Shown in pieces: positions 27,401 through 35,349 of a DNA stretch of 64,000 nucleotides. A model generated the notes under the pieces. That model did no database searches. It saw only the letters and a program-made list of their open reading frames with translations, and was not told the DNA's origin. This stretch comes from Roseiarcus sp963798015. Its GTDB lineage: Bacteria; Pseudomonadota; Alphaproteobacteria; Rhizobiales; Beijerinckiaceae. Each line of letters opens with the position of its first letter. Positions within the stretch are counted from its first letter, which is position 1. The stretch is from positions 62,001 through 126,000 of the forward strand of contig CAWCSA010000013.1 in the NCBI GenBank assembly GCA_963798015.1, given 5' to 3'. The position numbers were made by a program, and so were the translations under genes.

Positions 27401-28654
27401 TCAGCTGGCGCGCTCAGCACGTTCAGCATAGATATAAAGCGGGCGGGCCTTGCCTTCGACGACTTCAGGACCGATGACGACTTGTTCGACGCCATCGAGG
27501 CCCGGCAGTTCGAACATTGTGTCAAGCAAGATGCTCTCCATGATCGAACGGAGGCCGCGGGCGCCGGTGCGGCGCTCGATCGCCTTTTTAGCGACCACTC
27601 CCAACGCATCTTCCTGAATCGTCAGGTCGGTGTTCTCCATCTCAAATAGGCGCTGATATTGTTTAACGAGCGCGTTCTTTGGCTCGGTCAGGATCTTCTT
27701 CAAGGCGTCCTCGTCGAGATCCTCAAGGGTCGCGATGACGGGCAGACGACCGACGAATTCGGGAATGAGGCCGAATTTCAGTAGATCCTCCGGCTCGACC
27801 TCGCGGAACACTTCGCCCGTGCGTCGGTCGTCGGGCGACTGAACCTTGGCAGAAAAACCGATCGACGTGCCCTTGCCGCGCGCCGAGATGATTCGCTCGA
27901 GACCGGAAAAAGCCCCGCCGCAAATGAACAGGATATTCGTCGTGTCGACCTGTAGGAACTCCTGCTGAGGATGCTTGCGCCCACCCTGCGGAGGAACGCT
28001 CGCAATCGTACCCTCCATGATCTTGAGCAGCGCCTGCTGCACGCCTTCACCTGACACATCGCGGGTAATCGACGGATTGTCGGACTTGCGGCTGATCTTG
28101 TCGATCTCGTCGATGTAAACGATACCGCGCTGGGCTCGCTCAACGTTATAGTCGGAAGCCTGCAACAGTTTCAGAATGATGTTCTCAACGTCCTCGCCGA
28201 CATAGCCGGCTTCGGTCAGAGTCGTAGCGTCGGCCATCGTGAACGGCACGTCGAGAATGCGCGCAAGCGTCTGGGCGAGGAGCGTCTTGCCGGATCCTGT
28301 CGGGCCGATCAGCAGAATGTTTGATTTCGCCAGCTCGACGTCGCCGTGCTTGGTGGCGTGATTGAGACGCTTATAGTGATTATGGACCGCGACCGACAGC
28401 ACCCGCTTGGCTTGGGGCTGGCCGATAACATAATCGTCAAGAACCTTGCATATCTCTCGAGGGGTCGGGATGCCATCCTTGCTTTTGACTAGCGCGGTCT
28501 TGCTCTCCTCGCGGATGATGTCCATGCACAATTCCACGCACTCATCGCAGATGAACACGGTGGGCCCGGCGATGAGCTTACGGACTTCATGCTGACTCTT
28601 GCCGCAGAACGAGCAATAGAGCGTATTTTTGGCGTCGCCTTCGGCCTTGGCCAT
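27401..28654 (-). CDS. clpX: ATP-dependent Clp protease ATP-binding subunit ClpX
   Basis: Hexameric unfoldase that feeds ClpP, 417 residues. It has the N-terminal C4 zinc domain (YCSFCGKSQHEV...ICDECVELC), Walker A GPTGSGKTLLAQTLA, Walker B IVYIDEIDKI, the pore loop GYVGEDVE, and the IGF loop region used to dock ClpP. Downstream at its stop lies an inverted repeat (gcgccagc/gctggcgc) without a T-run. Its own promoter candidate is annotated upstream. Confidence 0.97.
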   Translation of the reverse strand: MAKAEGDAKNTLYCSFCGKSQHEVRKLIAGPTVFICDECVELCMDIIREESKTALVKSKDGIPTPREICKVLDDYVIGQPQAKRVLSVAVHNHYKRLNHATKHGDVELAKSNILLIGPTGSGKTLLAQTLARILDVPFTMADATTLTEAGYVGEDVENIILKLLQASDYNVERAQRGIVYIDEIDKISRKSDNPSITRDVSGEGVQQALLKIMEGTIASVPPQGGRKHPQQEFLQVDTTNILFICGGAFSGLERIISARGKGTSIGFSAKVQSPDDRRTGEVFREVEPEDLLKFGLIPEFVGRLPVIATLEDLDEDALKKILTEPKNALVKQYQRLFEMENTDLTIQEDALGVVAKKAIERRTGARGLRSIMESILLDTMFELPGLDGVEQVVIGPEVVEGKARPLYIYAERAERAS

Positions 28655-28816
28655 CGCTTTTCTCCATTTAGGCCGCTTCGCCGAAGCGAGTCGTCAAACG
28701 CCTGACCGAGCAGCCTAACCAAACCACCCTAACGAAACGTAGCCTTCGGCCCCGCCTCGTATTTCCTTCGGTCCGCCGCCATTGGGTCAGACTGGGAACT
28801 GACAAGCAACCACCAA

Positions 28817-28846
28817 ATTATACGCAAAATCAAGGCCACGTCGCAA
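28817..28846 (-). promoter_or_regulatory. Candidate sigma-70-type promoter for clpX
   Basis: On the minus strand, TTGCGA, an 18-base spacer and a perfect TATAAT lie about 160 bases ahead of the clpX ATG, in an AT-richer part of the clpP-clpX gap. Inferred from sequence match only. Confidence 0.5.
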
Positions 28847-28906
28847 AAATTCACCCCGGCCGAGCGCCCAAGCTGGAAAAAACCTCGCGGCTCGGCTGGC
28901 CTTTGG

Positions 28907-29542
28907 TTATGCCTTCGCCTCTTCCAACTCGACCGCGCGTTTGGTTGTCACCTCATCGACGAGCCCGAAAGCCTTCGCCTCTTCCGCCGACATGAAATGA
29001 TCGCGATCCAACGTTCTTTCAATGGCTTCGTAGGATTGACCGGTGTGATGGACGTAAATCTCATTGAGTCGGCGCTTGACCTTGAGGATATCTTCAGCGT
29101 GCCGCTGGATATCCGAGGCCTGCCCCTGGAACCCTCCAGACGGCTGATGGACCATGATGCGAGAATTGGGTAGCGCAAACCGCGAACCCTTCTCGCCCGC
29201 AGCGAGCAGAAGCGAACCCATCGACGCCGCTTGGCCAATGCACATTGTCGTTACTTTAGGACGGATAAACTGCATCGTGTCGTAGATCGATAGTCCTGCC
29301 GTGACGACCCCGCCCGGAGAATTGACATAAAGGGCAATTTCCTTCTTCGGATTGTCAGCCTCAAGAAAAAGGAGTTGGGCGACGATCAGCGAGGCCGATA
29401 TGTCATCGACTGGGCCGACCATGAAAACGATGCGTTCCCGCAACAGCCGCGAGAAAATATCGAACGAACGCTCACCGCGCGCTGACTGCTCGATAACAAT
29501 CGGCACGAGATTATTGGTGTAATAGTCGACCGGATCGCGCAT
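28907..29542 (-). CDS. clpP: ATP-dependent Clp protease proteolytic subunit ClpP
   Basis: Serine peptidase forming the tetradecameric ClpP barrel, 211 residues. Catalytic Ser lies in IGQAASMGSLLLAAG, His in NSRIMVHQPSGGFQGQASDI, and Asp in the RTLDRDHFMSAEEAKAFGLVDEV region. I use the ATG at 29540-29542 (MRDPVDYYTNNL), which follows GAAGGAAAG; the frame upstream (43 more codons) reaches the tig stop and is not conserved. Order tig-clpP-clpX-lon is the classic arrangement. Confidence 0.96.
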   Translation of the reverse strand: MRDPVDYYTNNLVPIVIEQSARGERSFDIFSRLLRERIVFMVGPVDDISASLIVAQLLFLEADNPKKEIALYVNSPGGVVTAGLSIYDTMQFIRPKVTTMCIGQAASMGSLLLAAGEKGSRFALPNSRIMVHQPSGGFQGQASDIQRHAEDILKVKRRLNEIYVHHTGQSYEAIERTLDRDHFMSAEEAKAFGLVDEVTTKRAVELEEAKA

Positions 29543-29667
29543 CAGAAACTTTCCTTCACCGGAATCAACGGCGCGGCTCTCAGCCGCAAATGCAACATAG
29601 GCGCCCATAGCCGTCCCGAAAAGAGGCCGCCGTCCCAGTCCGCGCGATGAATCTGGCGCCCTTTCGC

Positions 29668-31038
29668 TCAATTTTGTGGCTCGCTCGGGAGCTCGTCATC
29701 AATCGGCTTGAGGAGTTCTTCCCTGCTTACTTTCCGCTCTTCAACCTTGGCGAGGCTGAGGATATTGTCGACAACCTTCTCTTCGTAAATTGGAGCCCGT
29801 AGCTCGGCCAGGGCTTGGGTGTTGTTGCGGTAAAAATCCCAAACTTGCTTTTCCTGACCCGGGAAAGACCGCGCTCGAGCGACCAGGGCTTGGGTCATCT
29901 CCTCGTCCGAAACCCTAACCTCCGCCTTGGTTCCCACCTCAGCGAGCAGAAGTCCGAGGCGAACCCGCCGCTCGGCGATCTTGCGATAGTCGGTCCGCGC
30001 CGCTTCTTCTGTCGTGTTCTCATCGGCGAAGGTACGCCTGGAGGCCTGCTGCTCGCGGGCTACCTGGTCCCAGATAGAATTGAACTCCTGATCGACCAGC
30101 CCTTCCGGCAACTCGAATGAATAAAGCTTGTCGAGCTTGTCGAGGAGCTGTCGCTTGACCTTATCGCGCGACACGCGCGCGTACTCGGCCCCGATCCGGT
30201 CGCGAATCGTCTCCTTGAGCTTGTCGAGGCTTTCCGAGCCCACGCTTTTGGCGAATTCATCGTCGATCGTGAATGGATCGCGCGCCGCGACGGCCTTCAC
30301 CGTCGCGTCGAAGTCGGCGGTCTTCCCCGCGAGCGCAGGCACACCGTAAGCCTCCGGAAAAGTAGCCCGAACCGTGCGTTTATCGCCCACGGCGACACCG
30401 ACGAGCTGGTCCTCGAACCCCGGCAGGAACGTGTTCGAGCCGAGCGCCACCTGAATGTCGCGCCCTTCGCCGCCATCGAAAGGGACGCCATCAATCGTTC
30501 CGTCGAAATCGATTGTGATGCGATCGTGGACCTTGGCTGTGGCCCCGGCGGCCTTTTCGCTGTAAGCTCGGCGCTCCTCCGCCAAGCGATCGAGCGCGAT
30601 TTCGACGTCTGAGGGCTCGACGTCAGCGGTCAGACGCTCAAGAGAAACCTGCGAGAAATCGCCGATCTCGAACACTGGCAGCACCTCGAGCGCGACCTTG
30701 AAATTAAGGTCGCCGCGGGCCTCCAGCGCAGCATCGATAGTCGCTTGATCGCTCGGAAGCTCGACTTTTGGCTCGCGGGCGAGACGCAGATGGTTGTCGT
30801 CGACAATCTTCTTGTTCGCGCTTGCGATGGCTTCCTGCACCACGTCGGCCATCACCGACTTGCCGTAAACCTTCCGCAAATGCTCAACCGGCACCTTGCC
30901 CGGTCGGAAGCCGTTGATGCGGACTTTTGCTCTCAAGTCCGCCAACTGTCCATTGAGCTTGGCCGCCAGGTCGCTCGCCGGCAACGAAATGTCGTACTCC
31001 CGCTTAAGTCCCTGGCTAAGCGTCTCGGTCACCTGCAT
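29668..31038 (-). CDS. tig: Trigger factor (ribosome-bound chaperone, peptidyl-prolyl isomerase)
   Basis: Binds nascent chains at the ribosome exit tunnel, 456 residues. The ribosome-docking loop is GFRPGKVP in the N-terminal domain (RINGFRPGKVPVEHLRKVYG), the FKBP-type PPIase domain contains DRITIDFDGTIDGVPFDGGEGRD and FLPGFEDQLVG, and the C-terminal helical chaperone domain follows. The ATG at 31036-31038 is the family start; an upstream in-frame start at 31221 lies inside tRNA-Leu and is rejected. It is 105 bases after tRNA-Leu on the same strand. Confidence 0.96.
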   Translation of the reverse strand: MQVTETLSQGLKREYDISLPASDLAAKLNGQLADLRAKVRINGFRPGKVPVEHLRKVYGKSVMADVVQEAIASANKKIVDDNHLRLAREPKVELPSDQATIDAALEARGDLNFKVALEVLPVFEIGDFSQVSLERLTADVEPSDVEIALDRLAEERRAYSEKAAGATAKVHDRITIDFDGTIDGVPFDGGEGRDIQVALGSNTFLPGFEDQLVGVAVGDKRTVRATFPEAYGVPALAGKTADFDATVKAVAARDPFTIDDEFAKSVGSESLDKLKETIRDRIGAEYARVSRDKVKRQLLDKLDKLYSFELPEGLVDQEFNSIWDQVAREQQASRRTFADENTTEEAARTDYRKIAERRVRLGLLLAEVGTKAEVRVSDEEMTQALVARARSFPGQEKQVWDFYRNNTQALAELRAPIYEEKVVDNILSLAKVEERKVSREELLKPIDDELPSEPQN

Positions 31039-31142
31039 CTTGCGTTCCGCCTTGTGGTCATCGCGGCCGACAACCGCGACTGGCCGATACTTGCCGATCG
31101 AGCGATCGTCAATTGCTGGGCGCTCCGAGGTCGCGAAGGAAG

Positions 31143-31227
31143 TGGTGCGGGCGGAGGGACTCGAACCCCCACGACTTTCGCCACCGGAACCTAAATCCGG
31201 CGCGTCTACCAGTTCCGCCACGCCCGC
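31143..31227 (-). tRNA. tRNA-Leu(TAG)
   Basis: An 85-base class II tRNA on the minus strand: acceptor GCGGGCG paired with CGCCCGC, D-arm TGGCGGAACTGGTAGACGC, anticodon stem-loop CGCCGGATTTAGGTTCCGG with anticodon TAG, a variable arm TGGCGAAAGTCG, T-arm GTGGGGGTTCGAGTCCC, and an encoded CCA. Confidence 0.95.
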
Positions 31228-31330
31228 CGCAAGCGCCGGCTTGACGAGGCCGATTTGCTCTCTACGCGCTCTATATCAGCTTGTTTGCCGTGCGCCATAG
31301 GAAAAATAGGCGCTTGACCCGCCATCGTTT

Positions 31331-31495
31331 TCATTTGCGCACGACAGCGGCGATCGCGATGGTGAAGAGCCCCGCGGCGAGCAGAATGCGGGTTGCGCCG
31401 TCGGCGCGCTCAGCTAAGAAGGCGCGCGCGATTAGAAAACGCCCTAACGCGACGAAAATCGCGGCGAAGCTCAGGGATCTGGCAACCTTACCCAT
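31331..31495 (-). CDS. Small hydrophobic membrane protein, unknown function
   Basis: A 54-residue ORF starting MGKVARSLSFAAIFVALGRF with one or two predicted membrane helices (SLSFAAIFVALGRFLIA and ATRILLAAGLFTIAIAAVV) and a basic C-terminus. An AAAAGGG box precedes the ATG. I do not recognise a named family. Its neighbours are tRNA-Leu and a decayed oxidase gene on the other strand. Coding status is plausible but unproven. Confidence 0.45.
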   Translation of the reverse strand: MGKVARSLSFAAIFVALGRFLIARAFLAERADGATRILLAAGLFTIAIAAVVRK

Positions 31496-31573
31496 GGATA
31501 GGCCCTTTTCGCCGCAGACCATTCGCCAGCATTTTCGGCGCCGCGCGCAATGCGCCAAAATGGGACAAATGGC

Positions 31574-32143
31574 GTGACTCCCACCCGCATCGTTTTGGGT
31601 GGCGGCCTTGCGGCGGTCCTGTGGCGGGTTGGCGTTCGCGCCCGAGCAGACGCGTCTGCTCCGGCGGACCGGGGCATTCTCAACTTCGAAGCGGCACCGG
31701 CGAGGCTTCAAGTCGCCCCGGCTCCGACCGAACCGGCGGCGGCCTACGCTTATGCCGGCGCGATTCCGGGCCCGCTCATCCGGCTCAGCCAGAGCGAGGA
31801 GCTGAGGCTGAAGTTCGCCAACAAGCTGGCCGAGCTGACGACGCTGAGGTTTCCGGGCTTACGTTCCCAAACGCGGCGGCCGGAACCGGGGAAGCGGGCG
31901 CAAGGGCGACGTCGCTTTCGCCAATAGCGCGACCGCGCCATTGAAGCTCAAGGCCCGACCCGACGCCCGTGCGAGGCTGCGTCTTGGCAGTGCCGCGACC
32001 GGGCGCCTGTCTACGGTCGCGATGAGCGGCGCGAAGATTAAAATCGTGGCCGTCGACGGCCAGCCAGGCGAGCCGTTCGAACCGCTCAGCAATCAGTTTC
32101 CGATGGGTCCCGGGGCGAAGCCGCTTCAGGACACCGCCCGGTA
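31574..32143 (+). pseudogene. Decayed multicopper oxidase (truncated, frameshifted, internally deleted)
   Basis: From a GTG at 31574 the frame encodes a leader and the start of cupredoxin domain 1 (ILNFEAAPARLQVAPAPTEPAAAYAYAGAIPGPLIRLSQSEELRLKF and LTTLRFPGLR). Near 31862 the frame breaks: the continuing PNAAAGTGEAG residues are in another frame. The sequence then jumps to domain 2 residues (NSATAPLKLKARPDARARLRLGSA...VDGQPGEPFEPLSNQFPMGPGA) in a third arrangement and ends against the ZntB-like gene. The HxH copper ligands of domain 1 and the whole third domain are missing, so the product cannot be a functional laccase/bilirubin-oxidase-type enzyme. Confidence 0.8.
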
Positions 32144-33133
32144 ACGGCGGATTAGCAAATAGGCGACGCCCGCGGCGAGGAGGCAAAGAACCGTGGCGTA
32201 CATTGTTCCGTAGTCCGAGTCGCCGAATGGCAGCCCCTTCGTATTCATGCCGAAAAAGCCGGTCACGAAGGCCGGAGGCAGCAGCAGGGTCGTGACCACC
32301 GTGAGAGCGAAGAGGTTGCGATTGGTCGCGGTGGCGAGCTGCGCCGCCACTTCCTCCTGCAAAAGCCGCGCGCGATCGGCCTGCAGATGGAGGTCGGCCC
32401 GAAAACCGTCGACGCGCTGGCGCACTCGGGAGCCCAGATCGCGATACGCCTGAAGGACGCTCTCTCCGCGGTTCTGTTCGAGTTGGGCGAGCACGCTGTG
32501 AGCGGCTTGAACCAGTCTCTCCTGCCGAGAAATGCCTCTCCGCAACCGCAACAGCGCCGCGCTTTCGTCGCTTACGGCGTCCGACAAAACGCGGTCTTCA
32601 ATCTGGTCCAGCTGACCGGCGATCTCTTGCGTGGCCTCGCCGATCGAATCTGCCGCGGCCACGAGAAGGCTCTCAAACAGAGCGGCGCTATCCTCGAAGG
32701 TAGCGCCCTTCTCTGCCTGATCTTTAACGGCCATGGCGGAGCGCGCCGCGTGGTGGCGCGCCGTCAGGAGAAACTGCGGCCATAAAGCGAAACGCAGATC
32801 GGTTGCTTCCATTCCCGCCGTTTGGTCTTCGTGGCGGACGTCGTGGAGCGTTCCCCACAAGGCTTCCCCACCCCAGTGCAGGCTCGGATGGCGATCCTTG
32901 GACAGAAACACCTCGCGAGCCTCGGGAGGAAGCGCGTCCTGCGCGCCGATCCACTCGCGTGTCCGGACGTTTCCCAAAACCAAGTGGACCCAGACGAATC
33001 GTCGGCCGTGCGTGAGATCAAAAGAGGAATTGCCTTCGAGCAGACGCCCCCGCCCGTTGTCGTCGAACTCGAACGCCCAAGCGACGCCCGGTCCGAGCTC
33101 CGCCAAATCAATTCGCGCCGGTTGTGCGGTCAT
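32126..33133 (-). CDS. zntB: ZntB-like CorA-family cation transporter
   Basis: Pentameric inner-membrane channel/transporter for divalent cations, 335 residues; close to the ZntB (zinc) branch. A soluble alpha/beta N-terminal domain is followed by a long stalk helix (RQRVDGFRADLHLQADRARLLQEEVAAQL) and two C-terminal helices joined by the GMN signature in VTGFFGMNTKGLPF. Start is the ATG at 33131-33133 behind GGAGGG. Its 3' end overlaps the last bases of the oxidase pseudogene on the other strand. Metal specificity is inferred from similarity only. Confidence 0.85.
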   Translation of the reverse strand: MTAQPARIDLAELGPGVAWAFEFDDNGRGRLLEGNSSFDLTHGRRFVWVHLVLGNVRTREWIGAQDALPPEAREVFLSKDRHPSLHWGGEALWGTLHDVRHEDQTAGMEATDLRFALWPQFLLTARHHAARSAMAVKDQAEKGATFEDSAALFESLLVAAADSIGEATQEIAGQLDQIEDRVLSDAVSDESAALLRLRRGISRQERLVQAAHSVLAQLEQNRGESVLQAYRDLGSRVRQRVDGFRADLHLQADRARLLQEEVAAQLATATNRNLFALTVVTTLLLPPAFVTGFFGMNTKGLPFGDSDYGTMYATVLCLLAAGVAYLLIRRYRAVS

Positions 33134-33232
33134 TTTTCCCTCCAACCGCAGAGCCTTATCCGCCACGGATGAAGGCAGAGTGTCACTGCCCCGAAGGGAG
33201 ACCCTGGGGGTCAGGCGAAGAGCAACCCGGCC

Positions 33233-34237
33233 TCACAGCCACTTCTTCCACCGGAAGAACACATAGGGCCCAACCGCGACAGCCACCATGAGAACGAGCG
33301 CCGCCGGATAACCCCACGACCAATCCAGCTCCGGCATAATTTTGAAATTCATCCCGTAGATCGACGCGATCATCGTCGGCGGCATGAAGATGACCGCCAG
33401 CACGGAGAACAGCTTGATGATGTCGTTCTGCGCGAGGTTGATGAAGCCGAGGGTCGCGTCGAGCAGAAACTGCACCTTTTGCGCCTTGAAGTTCGCGTCC
33501 TGCTCGAGCGACTGGAGGTCGCGCAAAGCGGACTTCGTCGCCTCCCGCACGGGCTTTGGCGCGTCCGCGGAGCGCCCCTCAGACATCAGGAACAGCACCA
33601 GCCGCTCTAGCTCAACCAGGCTTTCGCGCAGGTTCGAGATCTTCTCGTCCTCGCGGCCGAGCGCACCGAGGGTCGCCGAGTAGATCTTGCTGCGCGCGCT
33701 CTGGTCGCCCTTGGCTCGAAAGACCTGGCTCGCGATGGAATCGAGCTCGACGCCGACCTTGTTCAGCGCACGGGCGGAGCGATCGACAATCGCGTTGATA
33801 AGACCAACCGCCACTGCGTCGGGGTGCAGCGCTTGCGTCGGGATTTTGCCCAACCTCTGACCGAAAAGCTCGAAGGCCTCGCCGGGATCGTAGCGAACCG
33901 TGACAAGCGCTTTCGGACCGAGGACGAAGGTGACGTCAGCGACGTCGGGCGTACCTTCAGCTTCGCTGACGACGCAGGCGTGCAGGTAGCGCACGCCATT
34001 TTCGGCATAATAGGATTCGGCGGGCTGCGCGAAGTCGGGATCGGAGCGTGAGGGCACCCTTGAGCCGAGATAGCCCTCCACCTTCCGGTCCTCGTCCACG
34101 GTCGGCTCGACCATATCGATCCAGACCGCGCCAGGCGGAATTGGCTCGGCTGGGTCGAGAATCTTCCGCTGGAGTCCCACGGTTGTCGCCGTCGCCGCAG
34201 TGGGGTCGGTTTTCGTGGCATAGTGGACAATCAGCAC
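33233..34237 (-). CDS. corA: CorA-family magnesium/cobalt transporter
   Basis: A second CorA-superfamily channel, 334 residues, directly upstream of the ZntB-like gene on the same strand. The C-terminal pore segment FMPPTMIASIYGMNFKIMPELDWSWGYP holds the YGMN signature and an acidic loop, followed by the last helix and a basic tail (FFRWKKW). The start is GTG at 34235-34237; no ATG gives a better N-terminus. Tandem placement of two different CorA-type genes suggests related cation homeostasis roles. Confidence 0.9.
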   Translation of the reverse strand: MLIVHYATKTDPTAATATTVGLQRKILDPAEPIPPGAVWIDMVEPTVDEDRKVEGYLGSRVPSRSDPDFAQPAESYYAENGVRYLHACVVSEAEGTPDVADVTFVLGPKALVTVRYDPGEAFELFGQRLGKIPTQALHPDAVAVGLINAIVDRSARALNKVGVELDSIASQVFRAKGDQSARSKIYSATLGALGREDEKISNLRESLVELERLVLFLMSEGRSADAPKPVREATKSALRDLQSLEQDANFKAQKVQFLLDATLGFINLAQNDIIKLFSVLAVIFMPPTMIASIYGMNFKIMPELDWSWGYPAALVLMVAVAVGPYVFFRWKKWL

Positions 34238-34722
34238 GGGTTCACCCTCCGCTTCAGCCGAAGCGCTCCGGAGGAACTACATGAATTCCCGCCGCTTTGC
34301 CTGTCGCAAGGTTAGGCAATGAGCAGGCCGGTGGGGAGATTGGGATCGGAGGCGAGCATTTCTGCGCGCGCTCGAGCGTTTTCAAGATGTTAAGTCTCTT
34401 TTTCTGCAACTCGCTCGACCTATCGCCCGGACTCGATCGCGCGCCCGGGATTTCGAGTCCCGCCAGATCTTCGACAAGGACTGTGAAATTCAGGTGACAG
34501 CTTCAGTTTATTAGAATATCTATATTATCCAGACGATTGAACACCGAATCTAATCACACGCATTATACAACTTCGATAACCAATTATTTTAGATATAATT
34601 ATTGAAACAAAAGAGCAACGCCCGCCTCGGGTGACCCAAGCCTACGATTGGACCACCGCCTAGACATCGCTTTTCAGCAACTGATATCACTGCGATAGTT
34701 TGTGATAGTAAATGCCAGGCTA
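34238..34722. other. Intergenic region with an AT-rich block
   Basis: No convincing gene. From about 34500 to 34620 the sequence drops to a clearly AT-rich composition (for example attattttagatataattattg), unlike the GC-rich flanks. It separates the cation-transporter genes from the phage-like module and may carry its promoter. Confidence 0.5.
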
Positions 34723-34737
34723 GAACAAAAAGCGAAC
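34723..34737 (+). promoter_or_regulatory. LexA (SOS) box, GAAC-N7-GAAC
   Basis: GAAC AAAAAGC GAAC matches the alphaproteobacterial LexA operator (GTTC-N7-GTTC in the other direction). It lies about 180 bases before the small terminase ATG, so SOS induction of the packaging genes is plausible. A near-identical box is at 41946-41960. Confidence 0.7.
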
Positions 34738-34917
34738 AAAGGCTTGCGTTTTTACGCCGGCCACGGCATAGTGAGCGAAGTTCGAGAGGCGCGCCTGGAA
34801 ACGGACCGCTCTCCTTCTCCCCAATTTCTCCGCCAGCAGCACGTCGTCGCCGCCCTCGCCGGAACGGTCGCGTCGTTCGCCCGCGCGGGCTTTCTCCATC
34901 AGTTCCTCAAGGCGACC

Positions 34918-35349
34918 ATGACCCAGACGAACCTGTCGACCCGATCGAAACGCTCAAGGACAACTCGCGCTCAGCGCATTCTCGCTTCCCTCATCGCCGG
35001 CGCCGGGGTCGACGAAATCGGCGCGGCGGAACGGCTGACCCGGAAGCGAACCGAGAGCATCCTGCGTCAGGAGTTGCGCAACCGCTGGGTCGCGCCGGCC
35101 GACGACTTCGCCAAGCTGCAGATCGCTAAACTCGAGCAGATGATCCTAAAACTCCTCGACCGGCTTCAGGAAGGCGACCTCAGAACGATCGACCGCGCGC
35201 TGAAGATCGTCGACCGGCTCGACCGCTATCATGGATTTACGAAGGCGACGCGCATTCCAGAACCCTACGGCGAAGAGGATCGCGCTCAACTCCTGAAGAA
35301 GGTTAATGAAATCGCAGACAGGCTCGAGCCGGAACGGCCTGCTGAATGA
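34918..35349 (+). CDS. Small terminase-like protein of a phage/GTA packaging module
   Basis: A 143-residue basic helical protein (RAQRILASLIAGAGVDEIGAAERLTRKRTESILRQELRNRW) with a helix-turn-helix-like N-terminal part and a long helix (LQIAKLEQMILKLLDRLQEGDLRTIDRALKIVDRL). It overlaps the large terminase start as ATGA. Position and DNA-binding character make it the likely small terminase subunit, but this is inferred from context rather than from a diagnostic motif. I chose the ATG at 34918; the frame is open earlier but would include the SOS box. Confidence 0.65.
   Translation: MTQTNLSTRSKRSRTTRAQRILASLIAGAGVDEIGAAERLTRKRTESILRQELRNRWVAPADDFAKLQIAKLEQMILKLLDRLQEGDLRTIDRALKIVDRLDRYHGFTKATRIPEPYGEEDRAQLLKKVNEIADRLEPERPAE

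Noticed and set aside
27395..27425. Inverted repeat at the clpX stop as a Rho-independent terminator
   Set aside because: The gcgccagc/gctggcgc stem is clear, but no T-run follows on the minus strand, so I did not call a terminator.
31039..31221. Extended trigger factor start inside tRNA-Leu
   Set aside because: The extra residues (MAELVDAPDLGSGGESRGG) are translated tRNA and the family start lies at 31038.
31143..34737. tRNA-Leu as the integration site of the phage-like region
   Set aside because: I found no repeat of the tRNA 3' end at the borders of the module, and unrelated genes lie in between.
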